A stretch of DNA of 64,000 nt from Microbacterium luteolum (GCF_039533965.1 NZ_BAAAUN010000001.1:2702950-2766949), one strand, 5' to 3'. Shown: positions 50,701 to 58,782, counted from the first letter of the stretch. Program-made: numbers and translations. The notes: generated from the sequence alone by a model not told the origin.

Positions 50701-51357
50701 TGCACGGCGCGGACCGTCGTGAACGGACGCATCAAGGACGTGCGCGTCGAGACCAGTCTCGACGGCGCCAACTGGACGCAGTCCGTCGAGGGAACGTTCG
50801 CCAACTCGACCGCACCGCAGTGGTTGGGCCTCAACGGCACTCCGGCCCGATACGTGCGGATGACAGGACTGTCCTCGCACGTGGGACCGTGGATCTCCTG
50901 TGGAGAGTTCAACGCCAAGGAGCAGATTGCCGCGCAACCGGTGACCGTGGAGCTCGTCGCTCAGCACAGCGACAAGTGCATGACGATCGCGGGAGCCGGC
51001 ACGTCCAACGGCGCCCAGGTGCAACAGGCCACCTGCGCGGATGCAGGGAACCAGAAGTTCGCCCTGACGGATGCCGGCGGCGGGAGCTTCACGCTCGTGG
51101 CTCAGCACAGCAACAGCTGTGTCGACATCCCCGGAGCGAGCACCACCAACAGCGTGACGGCGGTGCAATGGGGCTGCTCGACGGCGACGAATCAGCGCTT
51201 CACTCTGAGCGATGGAGGAGACGGCTACCAGTTGGTGGCCCAGCACAGCCAGAAGTGCCTCGACGTGGGTGGCTCGAGCCAGGCGGAGAACGCCGCTGTC
51301 ATCCAGTACTCCTGCAGCTCGAGTGCCAACCAGCGGTGGGATCTCGTGCGGGACTGA
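47749..51357 (+). CDS. Secreted GH95 alpha-L-fucosidase with carbohydrate-binding modules
   Basis: This is a 1202-residue exported enzyme that should release L-fucose from glycans. A signal peptide (about 1-28) leads to a GH95 N-domain (about 50-310) and an (alpha/alpha)6 catalytic domain (about 330-700). The asparagine pair N417/N419 in FLNENLEKYY corresponds to the conserved NxN, and DPSHRHVSHLLG near 628 is another family block, although several GH95-typical residues differ. Then come a NEW3-like linker domain (about 815-915), an F5/8-type (CBM32-like) domain (about 922-1062) and a ricin-type lectin domain (about 1064-1202) with three repeats (NQKFAL, NQRFTL, NQRWDL). There is no wall anchor. 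Activity on galactosides is a possible alternative. Confidence 0.85.
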   Translation: MIKRTRMILATLVAGTLIGAGMQPAAVASPSAVEHTATQSTAAQKTGNWEQLKYSWTTPANGNDYSGTIVGNGRVGARVAGGVAADTLQLNDSTFWSGEPTDDNNTNRRTALAQTRQLLADADAATTVAQRETLLKQAETAAQGMWGRSSNGSRFLPVGKLLLDVSGTSGYTGYSRVLDLDQATVTTSYSVGSTRYTREVFANHPDNVIVMRISNDKNQPMSVTAKLAAPPEMAGHSSVQASGNEIIMTGTAPHKPGTASVWAAGKGMTFDARLRVQTVGGTVVPSSGNLAITNASEIVLIYSSATSYKDPFTPPNPSQGGNDPAPIVDATMDAAASKTYTQLKDAHLADYRNLFRRLWLDVNGNTGAGIENVKTYQYTRYEMISSSRANTTDRPHNQQGLWNPEWTAVNESSHFLNENLEKYYALIETGNLSESGDPLWKFLKNLAQSGALTADKDWGFDGWTASHFTDIWAPTELANANNEWALWPMGGVWMMSVVYDHYLFTRDTDFLENDAYPMLKGAAEFALDLLVADKNGNLVTSPSTSPEHRYRLSDGTTVAVGRGATGDTVLIRQLFHDVLEATEILGLDSPADQDFVDRVTAANAKLLPITIGAQGEVKEFNNDYAPADPSHRHVSHLLGASLRDVISEQTTPELFEAHKVSLDLRGSGGYHPDKSFMWARLGAGDKSVAAQAVFSNQQWVNQWGPLGASTPELLVQSHTGVIDLLPALPSAWTTGTIDGVKVRGGHEMRLTWANGAVTSASLAAATSGAVTMRSTLFNSQFRITDAAGASTPHTVNNDGTVTLSVVAGGQYSFEITGSVSISAPASIVGGTPTDVTVAVTSAGGTVPAGTLQLSAPQGWVVFPSSRAVGATGVGGSTTAVFQVRAPMNFDGQGTLEAAMTTGNSTAASVGSTVTVTDPGSVPCTEMTVTAFSTQETAAESRPASNLVDCASDPGWTSQWSSNSMPPPHWVVVDLGKERKLLSAGCTARTVVNGRIKDVRVETSLDGANWTQSVEGTFANSTAPQWLGLNGTPARYVRMTGLSSHVGPWISCGEFNAKEQIAAQPVTVELVAQHSDKCMTIAGAGTSNGAQVQQATCADAGNQKFALTDAGGGSFTLVAQHSNSCVDIPGASTTNSVTAVQWGCSTATNQRFTLSDGGDGYQLVAQHSQKCLDVGGSSQAENAAVIQYSCSSSANQRWDLVRD

Positions 51358-51374
51358 TTCAGTCCACGGTCAGA

Positions 51375-51413
51375 TGACGCCGTCGGCTCGGAGGATTCGA
51401 GCCGACGGCGTCA
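51375..51413. terminator. Bidirectional terminator between fucosidase and GntR genes
   Basis: A perfect 16-bp stem (51375-51390 and 51398-51413) with a seven-base loop lies between the convergent genes and includes the GntR stop codon. Confidence 0.7.
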
Positions 51414-52142
51414 CACTGTGGAAGCGGCGCGCCGCGACGTCGGTGGGTCGGCTCGTGGACGCTCGTGCTCGACGAGGTAGGCGTCGAGCCATGCGCGGGC
51501 GGCGCCGACGTGGAGCAGCGCGGTGGCCTCGGCCAGGTGTGCGTCTCCCGCTTCGATGGCTTCGAGGATCTTCCGGTGGAAGTCGATGGTGAGGTGCACG
51601 GCGTCATCGCTGACGATGCCTCCCCAGATCCGCATCCGCACGGTCTTGCTGGTGAGACCGTCGAGGATGCTGTTCAGCGATTCGTTCTCGGCCGCGCGCA
51701 CGATCGCGGCATGGAACTCCAGGTCGGTGCGGACGAGATCCTCGATCTCGGTCTGCGCGCTGTTGCGCTCGTAGGCTGCGCGGATGTCTGCGAGTTTGGC
51801 GGGAGTCATCCGTTGCACGGCAAGGCGCACGGCGGCGGGCTCGAGCAGTTCACGCACCTCGAGCACCTGGCGCACCGTGTCGTCTCGCATCATCTCGACC
51901 GCGAAGGCGATGCCTTCGAGCAGCTGCGCCGGCTCGAGGCTCGAGACGTATGTGCCGGAACCGTGACGCACGGTCAGGACGCGCATCTGCTCGAGGACCC
52001 GTATCGCTTCCCTCAGCGAGTTGCGGGAGATGCCGAGCGTCTCGGCGAGTTGTCCCTCCTGTGGCAGGCGGTCTCCAGGCTGGAGGTGCCCGTCGATGAT
52101 CAGACTGCGGATCCTGTCGACAGCATCGTCGATCACGGCCAT
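51411..52142 (-). CDS. GntR/FadR-family (FCD) regulator of the fucose locus
   Basis: This 243-residue repressor has an N-terminal winged helix (GDRLPQEGQLAETLGISRNS, then LREAIRVLEQMR) and a C-terminal FCD domain whose metal-binding residues are visible in TDLEFHAAIV, HLTIDFHRKIL and LLHVG. FCD domains bind small sugar acids. Here the ligand is probably L-fuconate or its dehydrated product, because the gene sits between the fucosidase and the transporter/enzyme operon and GAGAAC motifs occur in both promoters. GAGGAGG precedes the ATG at 52142. It is divergent from the transporter operon. Confidence 0.87.
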   Translation of the reverse strand: MAVIDDAVDRIRSLIIDGHLQPGDRLPQEGQLAETLGISRNSLREAIRVLEQMRVLTVRHGSGTYVSSLEPAQLLEGIAFAVEMMRDDTVRQVLEVRELLEPAAVRLAVQRMTPAKLADIRAAYERNSAQTEIEDLVRTDLEFHAAIVRAAENESLNSILDGLTSKTVRMRIWGGIVSDDAVHLTIDFHRKILEAIEAGDAHLAEATALLHVGAARAWLDAYLVEHERPRADPPTSRRAASTV

Positions 52143-52219
52143 CTTCTGCCTCCTCGGGCTTTTCTCACTCAGCGGCCTGCGCGATGCCGCTGTACCGGCG
52201 CATTGTCGGAACGGCAGTC

Positions 52220-52299
52220 AAGTTATCCGAGAACTTTGCCGCCTTGACCACCGGCGGTGCGCGTGTCTATCATTGCATCGTCGGAGAGGTAGGAGAACT
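52220..52299. promoter_or_regulatory. Promoter and likely GntR operators of the transporter operon
   Basis: -35 TTGACC (52244-52249), an 18-bp spacer and -10 TATCAT (52268-52273). GAGAACTT occurs upstream (52229-52236, part of the dyad AAGTT-ATCCGAG-AACTT at 52220-52236) and downstream (52293-52300, within TAGGAGAACT). The repeats flank the promoter. Confidence 0.6.
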
Positions 52300-52383
52300 T
52301 CACTCCGACTCATCCCATCACTCGAGCAATCCGTCCGCCAACTGTAGTGGATCGCCGAGCGCAACTCGAAGAAGAGAGCCTCA

Positions 52384-53676
52384 ATGAAGAGCAGAAACCT
52401 GGCGATGCTCGGCATCGCCGCCGTGGGGGCCATCGTGCTGGCCGGTTGCTCCGGCGCGGCGTCCGATGCTCCCGAGCAGGATGCCGATGCCTCGATCACC
52501 GTCTGGGTCGACGACACCCGCACCGCGCCGGCCGAAGAGTATGCTGCCGCGCACCCCGAACTGAAGGTGAAGATCGAGCCTGTCGACAACACCCAGGGAG
52601 CGATCTCCTCGCGCATCGCCTTGGCGACGAAGGCGGGAGACGACCTTCCCGACGTCGTCTTCCTGTCCACGCCGGACGAGCTCTCGTCGCTCCTGGCGAA
52701 TCCCGTGAACTTCCCGCTCGGGCTCGATGGGGACATCGATCAGGGTGTGCTCGACGGTTTCGCGGAAGGATCGACCGGTGCTTGCACCTTCGGCGGCACT
52801 GTCTACTGCCTGCCCAACGACATCGCCCAGACCGTCGTCTACTACAACAAGCCGCTTTTCGAGCAGTTCGGCTACACGGTTCCGACGACCTTCGACGAGT
52901 GGCTTGCCCTGGGGGAGAAGCTCGCCGTCGAGCACCCCGGATACTCGCTCGGTACGGTGAACGCCCGCTACGGACTGGACGCCTACTACGCCTCCAGCCA
53001 GTGCGAGCTGACCGACTCGGACGATCCGACCACCGTGACCTTGGACCCGACGGCCGAGGAATGCACGCGAGTCAACGCGGTCGTCGGACCGCTTCTGGCC
53101 AACGGCACGCTTTCCACCCTCGACCCGTTCGACCCGGCCTTCGTCCCGCTGGTCACCGACGGCAAGATGCTGGCCACGATCTCGCCGTCCTGGATGGGGG
53201 AGTACGGCATCAAGCCGAATTCTCCGACCGAAGGACAGTGGGCTGTCGCCCTGACCCCGTCGTGGGGCGGGACAGACGAGCACGTCTCCGGAGCGGTCGG
53301 CGGCGGCGTCTGGGTCGTTTCCGCGAAGTCCGCGAATCAGAAGGCGGCGATCGAGTTCGCCACCGCGCTGAGCACCGACCCGGAGATCCAGTCGGCGGCA
53401 CCGACCTACCCGGCCGACACGGCGAGTGCGGAGAAGTGGCTCGAGAAGGTGTCGGCCGACCCGTGGTACGCGGAAGACCCCAGCGCGGTGCTCAGCGAGG
53501 CCGCAGGGCAGCTCAGCCCCACCCAGGGATATGTCCGATACAACACGCAGCTGTTGGACAACTTCAACGCCACGGTGATCGCCGATGCCGGCGGAGACAT
53601 CGATGCCGCATGGGCCACGTTCGGCGAGCAGGCGCTCGCCGCCGCCAAGGCCGCGGGATACACGGTCAACAAGTGA
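52384..53676 (+). CDS. ABC sugar-binding lipoprotein (fucose locus)
   Basis: This 430-residue lipoprotein has a signal peptide ending in the lipobox LAGC (C22). The mature part is a type 1/MalE-like binding protein: SITVWVDDTRTAPAEEYAA, DLPDVVFLSTPDELSSLL, VVYYNKPLFEQFGY and TFDEWLALGEKLA are the usual blocks. Position upstream of two permeases and fucose-pathway enzymes makes L-fucose or a fucosylated fragment the likely ligand. AAGAGAG is before the ATG at 52384. No ATPase gene is in the operon. Confidence 0.88.
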   Translation: MKSRNLAMLGIAAVGAIVLAGCSGAASDAPEQDADASITVWVDDTRTAPAEEYAAAHPELKVKIEPVDNTQGAISSRIALATKAGDDLPDVVFLSTPDELSSLLANPVNFPLGLDGDIDQGVLDGFAEGSTGACTFGGTVYCLPNDIAQTVVYYNKPLFEQFGYTVPTTFDEWLALGEKLAVEHPGYSLGTVNARYGLDAYYASSQCELTDSDDPTTVTLDPTAEECTRVNAVVGPLLANGTLSTLDPFDPAFVPLVTDGKMLATISPSWMGEYGIKPNSPTEGQWAVALTPSWGGTDEHVSGAVGGGVWVVSAKSANQKAAIEFATALSTDPEIQSAAPTYPADTASAEKWLEKVSADPWYAEDPSAVLSEAAGQLSPTQGYVRYNTQLLDNFNATVIADAGGDIDAAWATFGEQALAAAKAAGYTVNK

Positions 53677-53680
53677 TCTC

Positions 53681-54586
53681 ATGACCTCAGTGAAAATGGT
53701 GGCACGGCGTCCGAGACGCCGTGCCACCGGCTGGAGCTTCGTCGCCCTCTACGTCGTGCTGCTGGTGGCGTTCGGTGTCGTTCCGGTCATCTATGCCATC
53801 GTCACCGCCTTCTTCGTCACTCCGGTGGTCGGCCCCACGTACTTCAGCCTCCTCGACAATTTCGCCGCCGTTCTCGCCGACTACCGTCTCCCGGTCGCCG
53901 CCGTCAACGTCGCGATGTATCTGCTGATCTGGCTGCCGCTGCTGCTGGTCGTGGTCTTCGTGATCGCGCTGGTGCTCGACGCGAAGCGCACACGGCTCGG
54001 CGCACTGACCCGGTTCATCTCCTACGTGCCCGGCGCCGTGACCGGATCGGCTGCCGCGCTGCTGTGGCTGTTCATGTTCTCGCCGGCGGTCAGCCCGATC
54101 GGTCCGCTCCTCGCTCCGCTCGTCGGGGCGAACGGCATCATCATCTCCGACAGCTCGCTACCGATGATCCTCGCCGTCATGGGAGTCGCGATCGGAGCCG
54201 GTGGCTGGATCGTGATGCTCTACGGTGCGCTCACCGCGATTCCGCCCGAGCTGATCGAGGCGGCGCGTATCGACGGGGCGAACGTCTGGCAGCAGGCCCT
54301 GCACATCAAGCTGCCGCTGATCCGCAGCTACGTCGCGTTCATCCTGATCGTCTCGTTCGCCGCCGGATTCCAGGTGTTCGTCGAACCGCAGGTGCTGGGC
54401 ACCGGCGCCCGCGGACAGGTGAGCTCAACGTGGTCGGTGAATCAACTCGTGTACTCCTACGCATCCGGGGAGTCCAACTACGGACGAGCGTCCGCGCTCT
54501 CGGTTCTCCTGCTGATCATCACCGTGACGGCTGCGGTGATCATCATCCGCAAGACCAAGTTCTACTCGATTGACGGCCGCTCATGA
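53681..54586 (+). CDS. ABC sugar permease, MalF type (fucose locus)
   Basis: This 301-residue inner-membrane permease has six helices and the conserved EAA loop, EAARIDGANVWQQALHIKLP, that docks the ATPase. It begins five bases after the binding protein and overlaps the next permease by four bases. Such pairs make a heterodimeric channel. The ATG at 53681 is the only strong start before the basic N-terminal segment RRPRRRATGW. Confidence 0.88.
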   Translation: MTSVKMVARRPRRRATGWSFVALYVVLLVAFGVVPVIYAIVTAFFVTPVVGPTYFSLLDNFAAVLADYRLPVAAVNVAMYLLIWLPLLLVVVFVIALVLDAKRTRLGALTRFISYVPGAVTGSAAALLWLFMFSPAVSPIGPLLAPLVGANGIIISDSSLPMILAVMGVAIGAGGWIVMLYGALTAIPPELIEAARIDGANVWQQALHIKLPLIRSYVAFILIVSFAAGFQVFVEPQVLGTGARGQVSSTWSVNQLVYSYASGESNYGRASALSVLLLIITVTAAVIIIRKTKFYSIDGRS

Positions 54587-55452
54587 TCGCCCGACTGAGC
54601 GGTCGACTGGGCCGCAACATCCTCCTGCTGTCCGCGCTGCTGTTCTTCGGGGTGCCGGTGCTCTGGCTGTTTCTCGCCACGACGAAGACGAGCGATCAGC
54701 TGCGGAACGATGCACCGATGTCATTCGGGAGCTTCGAGCAGATCGGGATCGCCTGGTCGCACCTGATCGGCTACAACGACGGGATCATCGCCACCTGGAC
54801 GCTGAACTCGATTCTGTACACGCTGGGCAGCATGGTGATCGCGCTCCTCGCCTGCGTCCCGGCCGGCTACGGCCTGGCGAAGTTCCGCTTCCGCGGACGC
54901 GGTGTCGTGCTCTTCCTCACCCTGGTCACGATGGTCGTGCCATCGGCCGCGTTGATCCTGCCGCTGTACCTGCAGATGTCCGCGGTCGGACTCACGAACA
55001 CTCCGTGGTCGGTGATCCTTCCGTTGGCGTTCTACCCCTTCGGCGTGTACCTGGTGTACCTGTTCGCCGCGACGACGATCCCCGACTCGGTGATCGAGGC
55101 CGCGCGGCTGGACGGGCTGTCCGAATGGGGGATCATGATGCGGATCTTCCTGCCGCTCGCAGTCCCCGTGATCGTGATGGTCGCGTTCTTCGCGTTCGTG
55201 AACGCCTGGAATGCGTTCTTCCTGCCGTACATCATGCTCACCGACTCGGACCTCGCGAATCTGCAGACAGGACTCCAACTGCTGATGCGCAACACCAACG
55301 CGCTCGGCGGAGCCAACTTCACCGGCATTCCGATCCGCGAACCGGAGATCGCTCTCGCCGCGATCGTCTCGGTCTCGCCCATCCTCCTCATCTTCCTCTT
55401 CGCTCAGCGCCACCTCGTGGCCGGCCAGACCGCCGGCGCCGAGAAGGGCTGA
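54583..55452 (+). CDS. ABC sugar permease, MalG type (fucose locus)
   Basis: This 289-residue permease is the partner of the preceding one, with the EAA loop EAARLDGLSEWGIMMRIFLP and the typical C-terminal end. Its start overlaps the previous stop (ATGA). The ATPase is missing from the operon, so a shared multi-system ATPase (MsiK-like, as in other actinobacteria) is expected elsewhere in the genome. Confidence 0.88.
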   Translation: MIARLSGRLGRNILLLSALLFFGVPVLWLFLATTKTSDQLRNDAPMSFGSFEQIGIAWSHLIGYNDGIIATWTLNSILYTLGSMVIALLACVPAGYGLAKFRFRGRGVVLFLTLVTMVVPSAALILPLYLQMSAVGLTNTPWSVILPLAFYPFGVYLVYLFAATTIPDSVIEAARLDGLSEWGIMMRIFLPLAVPVIVMVAFFAFVNAWNAFFLPYIMLTDSDLANLQTGLQLLMRNTNALGGANFTGIPIREPEIALAAIVSVSPILLIFLFAQRHLVAGQTAGAEKG

Positions 55453-55480
55453 GGATCGCACCACCGAAAGGCACAACCCA

Positions 55481-56659
55481 GTGAAGATCACCAAGGCGAC
55501 GACCCTCGTCGGCACCCGGCTGCACGAGCGGGAGGACCAGTGGATCACCGACCGCTACCGCAGTGTGAAAGCGGACATCGCCGTCGTCATCATCGAGACC
55601 GATGGGGGCCTCGCCGGCATCGGCGAGGCGTGCGCGTACGGAAACCCGCTGCAGATCGCCGACTGGGTCGAGTGGTACGCGCCGTCGCTCATCGGAGCCG
55701 ACGTCGATGACCTCGGAATCGTTCCTTCGCCGACAGGCAGCGCGATCGTGCACGCTGTCGGTTCCGCCCATGACTTCGCGGTCGCGGGCATCGACTGCGC
55801 ATTGTGGGATCTCCGCGGCAAGCAGTCCGGCGTCTCCGTCAGCCGGCTGATCGATGCTGCGGCAGACTCGTCGGTCGACGTCTACGCCTCCGGTGGGGTC
55901 CGCTACGACTGGCGCGCCGACCCGCGCACCCTCATCGATGAGGTGGTCGGCCATGTTGCGGCTGGCTACTCGGCGGTCAAGATTCGCCTGGGCACGTATT
56001 GGGGGTGGGACGCGGTCACCCCGGAACGATTCCTCCGGCTGTTCGATGATGTCCGCCGCGAGGTCGGCCCGGACCTCGGGATCGCCGTCGATGGGAACAG
56101 TCGACTGACTCGCGCGGAGGCGCTGACCGTCGCCCGTGGACTCGACGAGCGCGGCGCGCTCTGGTTCGAGGAGCCGATCGCGAAGGACGACCTGGACGGC
56201 TACGTCGAGCTCAACCGCAGCGTGGGGCTGAAGATCACCGGTGGTGAATCGTTCACGACCCTGGAGCAGTTCCGGCCCTGGATCGAGCGCGGCGCCTTCG
56301 ACATCGTGCAGCCCGACGCGGGCGTCTGCGGAATCACGGAGCTGCTGAAGATTGGACGCTTCGCGGACCGCGCGGGGCTCGAGCTCGTCCCGCATTCCTG
56401 GCACAACGGGCTGATGGCCATGGCGAACGCTCACGCGGTCGCTGCCCTCCCGAACGCCTCGATGCTCGAGGAATGCATGGTGCAGGGTCCGCTCAAGTGG
56501 AGCTCGCTCGTCGGCGGCTCGCGAGTGGACGCAGGGCGCATCGATCTCGGTGAGGCGGCCGGGTTCGGCGTCGCACTGATCAACGACCTCGAGACGCGCT
56601 TCCCGTACATCGAGGGCCACTACGCCGTGGAGGTGTTCCGCCGTGAGCACGCAGCCTGA
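55481..56659 (+). CDS. Enolase-superfamily sugar-acid dehydratase
   Basis: This 392-residue enzyme is of the mandelate racemase subgroup. It has a catalytic lysine K167 (AVKIRLG), metal ligands D204 (AVDGNS), E230/E231 (WFEEP) and E256 (GGESF), and the base H305 (VPHSWHNG). These are the residues of acid-sugar dehydratases. Given the fucosidase, mutarotase, fucose-type dehydrogenase and aldolase genes around it, the expected reaction is L-fuconate to 2-keto-3-deoxy-L-fuconate. The usual KxK is K-I-R here, so a different acid sugar is possible. It follows the transporter by 28 bases and overlaps the next gene. Confidence 0.82.
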   Translation: MKITKATTLVGTRLHEREDQWITDRYRSVKADIAVVIIETDGGLAGIGEACAYGNPLQIADWVEWYAPSLIGADVDDLGIVPSPTGSAIVHAVGSAHDFAVAGIDCALWDLRGKQSGVSVSRLIDAAADSSVDVYASGGVRYDWRADPRTLIDEVVGHVAAGYSAVKIRLGTYWGWDAVTPERFLRLFDDVRREVGPDLGIAVDGNSRLTRAEALTVARGLDERGALWFEEPIAKDDLDGYVELNRSVGLKITGGESFTTLEQFRPWIERGAFDIVQPDAGVCGITELLKIGRFADRAGLELVPHSWHNGLMAMANAHAVAALPNASMLEECMVQGPLKWSSLVGGSRVDAGRIDLGEAAGFGVALINDLETRFPYIEGHYAVEVFRREHAA

Positions 56660-57494
56660 GGGAGCCATCGCGCCCATCGCGATCGGGCCGGACGGCATCC
56701 CCGAATACCGCATCGAGGGGGCATGGTCGCTTCCTGTGAAGGGCCCGACGATCGCCCCCGTGGATCCGGAGCTCGTGGAGGCGTTCCGAGAGGTCTCCTC
56801 CGCCACCGCCTCGGCGAAGCTGCACCAGATGGGCATCACCCGAACCTTCATCGAAGGGCCGAGGCCCACGAAGTCGGGCCGGCACGTGGTGGGCCGCGCC
56901 GTCACTCTGCAGTTCATGCCGATGCGCGAGGACATCTATTCGGATGCCGGCGTCACGCAGGAGTACGTCGAGCGCGCGACCGCGCTGTGGGCCGTGCTCG
57001 ACTTCATCGAGCCCGGTGATGTGCTCGTCGCGCAGGCGTACGGTTCGCTCCGCTCCGGTGTCGTGGGAGAGATGCTCGCCCACCACCTGCACAACCGCGG
57101 TGGGGTGGGCCTGGTCGTCGACGGCGGCATCCGGGACTCGGGTCGCCTGGCAGAGATCGATCTGCCGATCTGGGCCAACGGAGCCACGCCGCACTACGCC
57201 TCGCAGGGCACGCTGCTCCCGTGGGGCTATCACGTGCCCGTCGCCGTCGGGGGTGCGCTCGTCCTTCCGGGAGACCTGATCGTCGCCGACGACGACGGTG
57301 CGGTCGTAGTGCCGATCGCGAAGGCCTGGGAAGTGGTCGAGTCCAGTCGCACGCACGAGGCCTGGGAGGACTTCTCCCGCGCGAAGCTCGCGCAGGGAGG
57401 AGCGCTGAGGCGGTACTACCCGCTCGACGACGTCGGTCTCGCCGAATACGAGGCGTGGGAGCGGGATGGCAGACCGCCGGTGGGCGACGCATGA
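56643..57494 (+). CDS. RraA-family protein, candidate 2-keto-3-deoxy-L-fuconate aldolase
   Basis: This 283-residue protein has the RraA core with the metal and substrate motif VVDGGIRDSGRLAE. Some RraA relatives are divalent-metal pyruvate aldolases (for 4-hydroxy-4-methyl-2-oxoglutarate and 4-carboxy-4-hydroxy-2-oxoadipate); others bind RNase E. The operon lacks any DapA- or HpcH-type aldolase, and this gene overlaps the dehydratase by 17 bases and the dehydrogenase by four, so the missing cleavage to pyruvate and L-lactaldehyde may be done here. The N-terminal extension of about 70 residues is longer than in RraA itself. The enzyme role is inference. Confidence 0.7.
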   Translation: MSTQPEGAIAPIAIGPDGIPEYRIEGAWSLPVKGPTIAPVDPELVEAFREVSSATASAKLHQMGITRTFIEGPRPTKSGRHVVGRAVTLQFMPMREDIYSDAGVTQEYVERATALWAVLDFIEPGDVLVAQAYGSLRSGVVGEMLAHHLHNRGGVGLVVDGGIRDSGRLAEIDLPIWANGATPHYASQGTLLPWGYHVPVAVGGALVLPGDLIVADDDGAVVVPIAKAWEVVESSRTHEAWEDFSRAKLAQGGALRRYYPLDDVGLAEYEAWERDGRPPVGDA

Positions 57495-58441
57495 TTCCGT
57501 CTGCGATGCCCGTGACGCGCATCGGCCTCGGAGCGGCGCAGTTCGGCAACATGCACCGCGTGACGACCGACGAAGAGTCCGAGGGTGCCGTCATCGCGGC
57601 GTGGAACGCGGGGATCCGCTACTTCGACACCGCTCCCCATTACGGACTCGGCCTCTCCGAACGGCGGCTGGGGCGTGCGCTGCAGGCCTATGGCCGCGGC
57701 GACTTCGCCGTCTCGACGAAGGTCGGGCGTCTCCTCGAGCCGAGCCCCGAGACCGCAGACCAACTCGACCCCGAGGGCTTCGTGGTGCACGCCGACGTTC
57801 GGCGCCGTTGGGACTTCAGCCGCGACGGCATCCTCCGTTCGGTCGAGGGCAGCCTCGACCGGCTCGGACTCGACCGCCTCGACATCCTGTACCTGCACGA
57901 CCCGGATGCGCATTGGGAGGAGGCATCGACGACAGGGATGGATACCCTCGTCGAGCTGCGTGAACAGGGAGTGGTGGGCGCGATCGGCGCGGGGATGAAC
58001 CAGTCGGCCATGCTCACGGAGTTCATACGACGCACCGACGTCGACGTGGTGATGGTCGCTGGTCGCTACACGCTGCTCGACCTTTCGGCGCAGGAAGATC
58101 TGCTGCCTCTTGCGGAGGAACGCGGGGTCGACGTGGTCGCGGCCGGCGTCTACAACTCCGGACTGCTGAGTGCTGCGGTCGTCGCCGACGACGCTCACTT
58201 CGACTACGCCCCGGCGCCGAGACCGCTGATCGAGCGCGCTCGCGCGATCGCCGCCCTCGCGGAGGCTCACGGCATCCGGCTTCCAGACGCCGCGGTGCAG
58301 TTTCCGCTGCGGCATCCCGCGGTGGCCTCGGTGGTCGTCGGCACCCGCACAGCAGCACACGTGCAGAGCAGCGCGGCCAGAGCATCGGCGGATATTCCCG
58401 ACGCGTTCTGGTCGGAGCTCGCCGAGAGCGGGGTCGCTTAG
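57491..58441 (+). CDS. Aldo/keto reductase, L-fucose dehydrogenase-like
   Basis: This 316-residue NAD(P)-dependent enzyme is of the D-threo-aldose/L-fucose 1-dehydrogenase branch. The catalytic tetrad is D46, Y51 (FDTAPHYGLG), K77 (VSTKVGR) and H136 (LYLHDPD). It would oxidise L-fucose to the lactone, the first step after anomer conversion. Its ATG overlaps the RraA-type stop. No lactonase gene is seen, so hydrolysis may be spontaneous or by an unlinked enzyme. Confidence 0.84.
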   Translation: MIPSAMPVTRIGLGAAQFGNMHRVTTDEESEGAVIAAWNAGIRYFDTAPHYGLGLSERRLGRALQAYGRGDFAVSTKVGRLLEPSPETADQLDPEGFVVHADVRRRWDFSRDGILRSVEGSLDRLGLDRLDILYLHDPDAHWEEASTTGMDTLVELREQGVVGAIGAGMNQSAMLTEFIRRTDVDVVMVAGRYTLLDLSAQEDLLPLAEERGVDVVAAGVYNSGLLSAAVVADDAHFDYAPAPRPLIERARAIAALAEAHGIRLPDAAVQFPLRHPAVASVVVGTRTAAHVQSSAARASADIPDAFWSELAESGVA

Positions 58442-58449
58442 CCCGGGGC

Positions 58450-58782
58450 CTACCTGCCGCCGTGCTGACCCGACTCGTCCATCGCCCACACCAGGTCGAG
58501 GATGCGGTCCGCGTCCGGAGCATCGTCGAGGAGATCGGCGATGATGTCATCCCATGCCGGGTCGATCGGTCCGAGCCCACCGATCTCCTCCAGGAAACGG
58601 GCGTAGCCGACGATCGTGTCGATGCTGTGGAACAGAGTCGAACCGTCGATCCAGATGTGCCATCGTTCGACTCCGGCGCGGCGGATCGCGGCGTGGACGG
58701 CATCCGGGATCTGCGCGTGTATGCGCGCGTAGTCCGCCTCTCGGCCCGGACGGATGCGAGTACGTCGTCCGACGGTGATCAT
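58450..58782 (-). CDS. L-rhamnose/L-fucose mutarotase family protein
   Basis: This 110-residue protein of the RhaM/DUF718 family contains RIRPGREADYARIHAQIP, the histidine region WHIWIDGSTLFHSI and AWDDIIADLLDD. Relatives of this branch act on L-fucose. It converges on the fucose operon, eight bases away, so it belongs to the locus although it is on the other strand. It differs from the copy at 17696, which has the plain RhaM pattern. The ATG at 58782 fits the family start; upstream codons give no homologous sequence. Confidence 0.8.
   Translation of the reverse strand: MITVGRRTRIRPGREADYARIHAQIPDAVHAAIRRAGVERWHIWIDGSTLFHSIDTIVGYARFLEEIGGLGPIDPAWDDIIADLLDDAPDADRILDLVWAMDESGQHGGR

Noticed and set aside
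47587..51360. Recent horizontal transfer of the fucosidase gene
   Set aside because: The upstream region is more AT-rich and codon use slightly different, but there is no integrase, tRNA or repeat boundary to support transfer.
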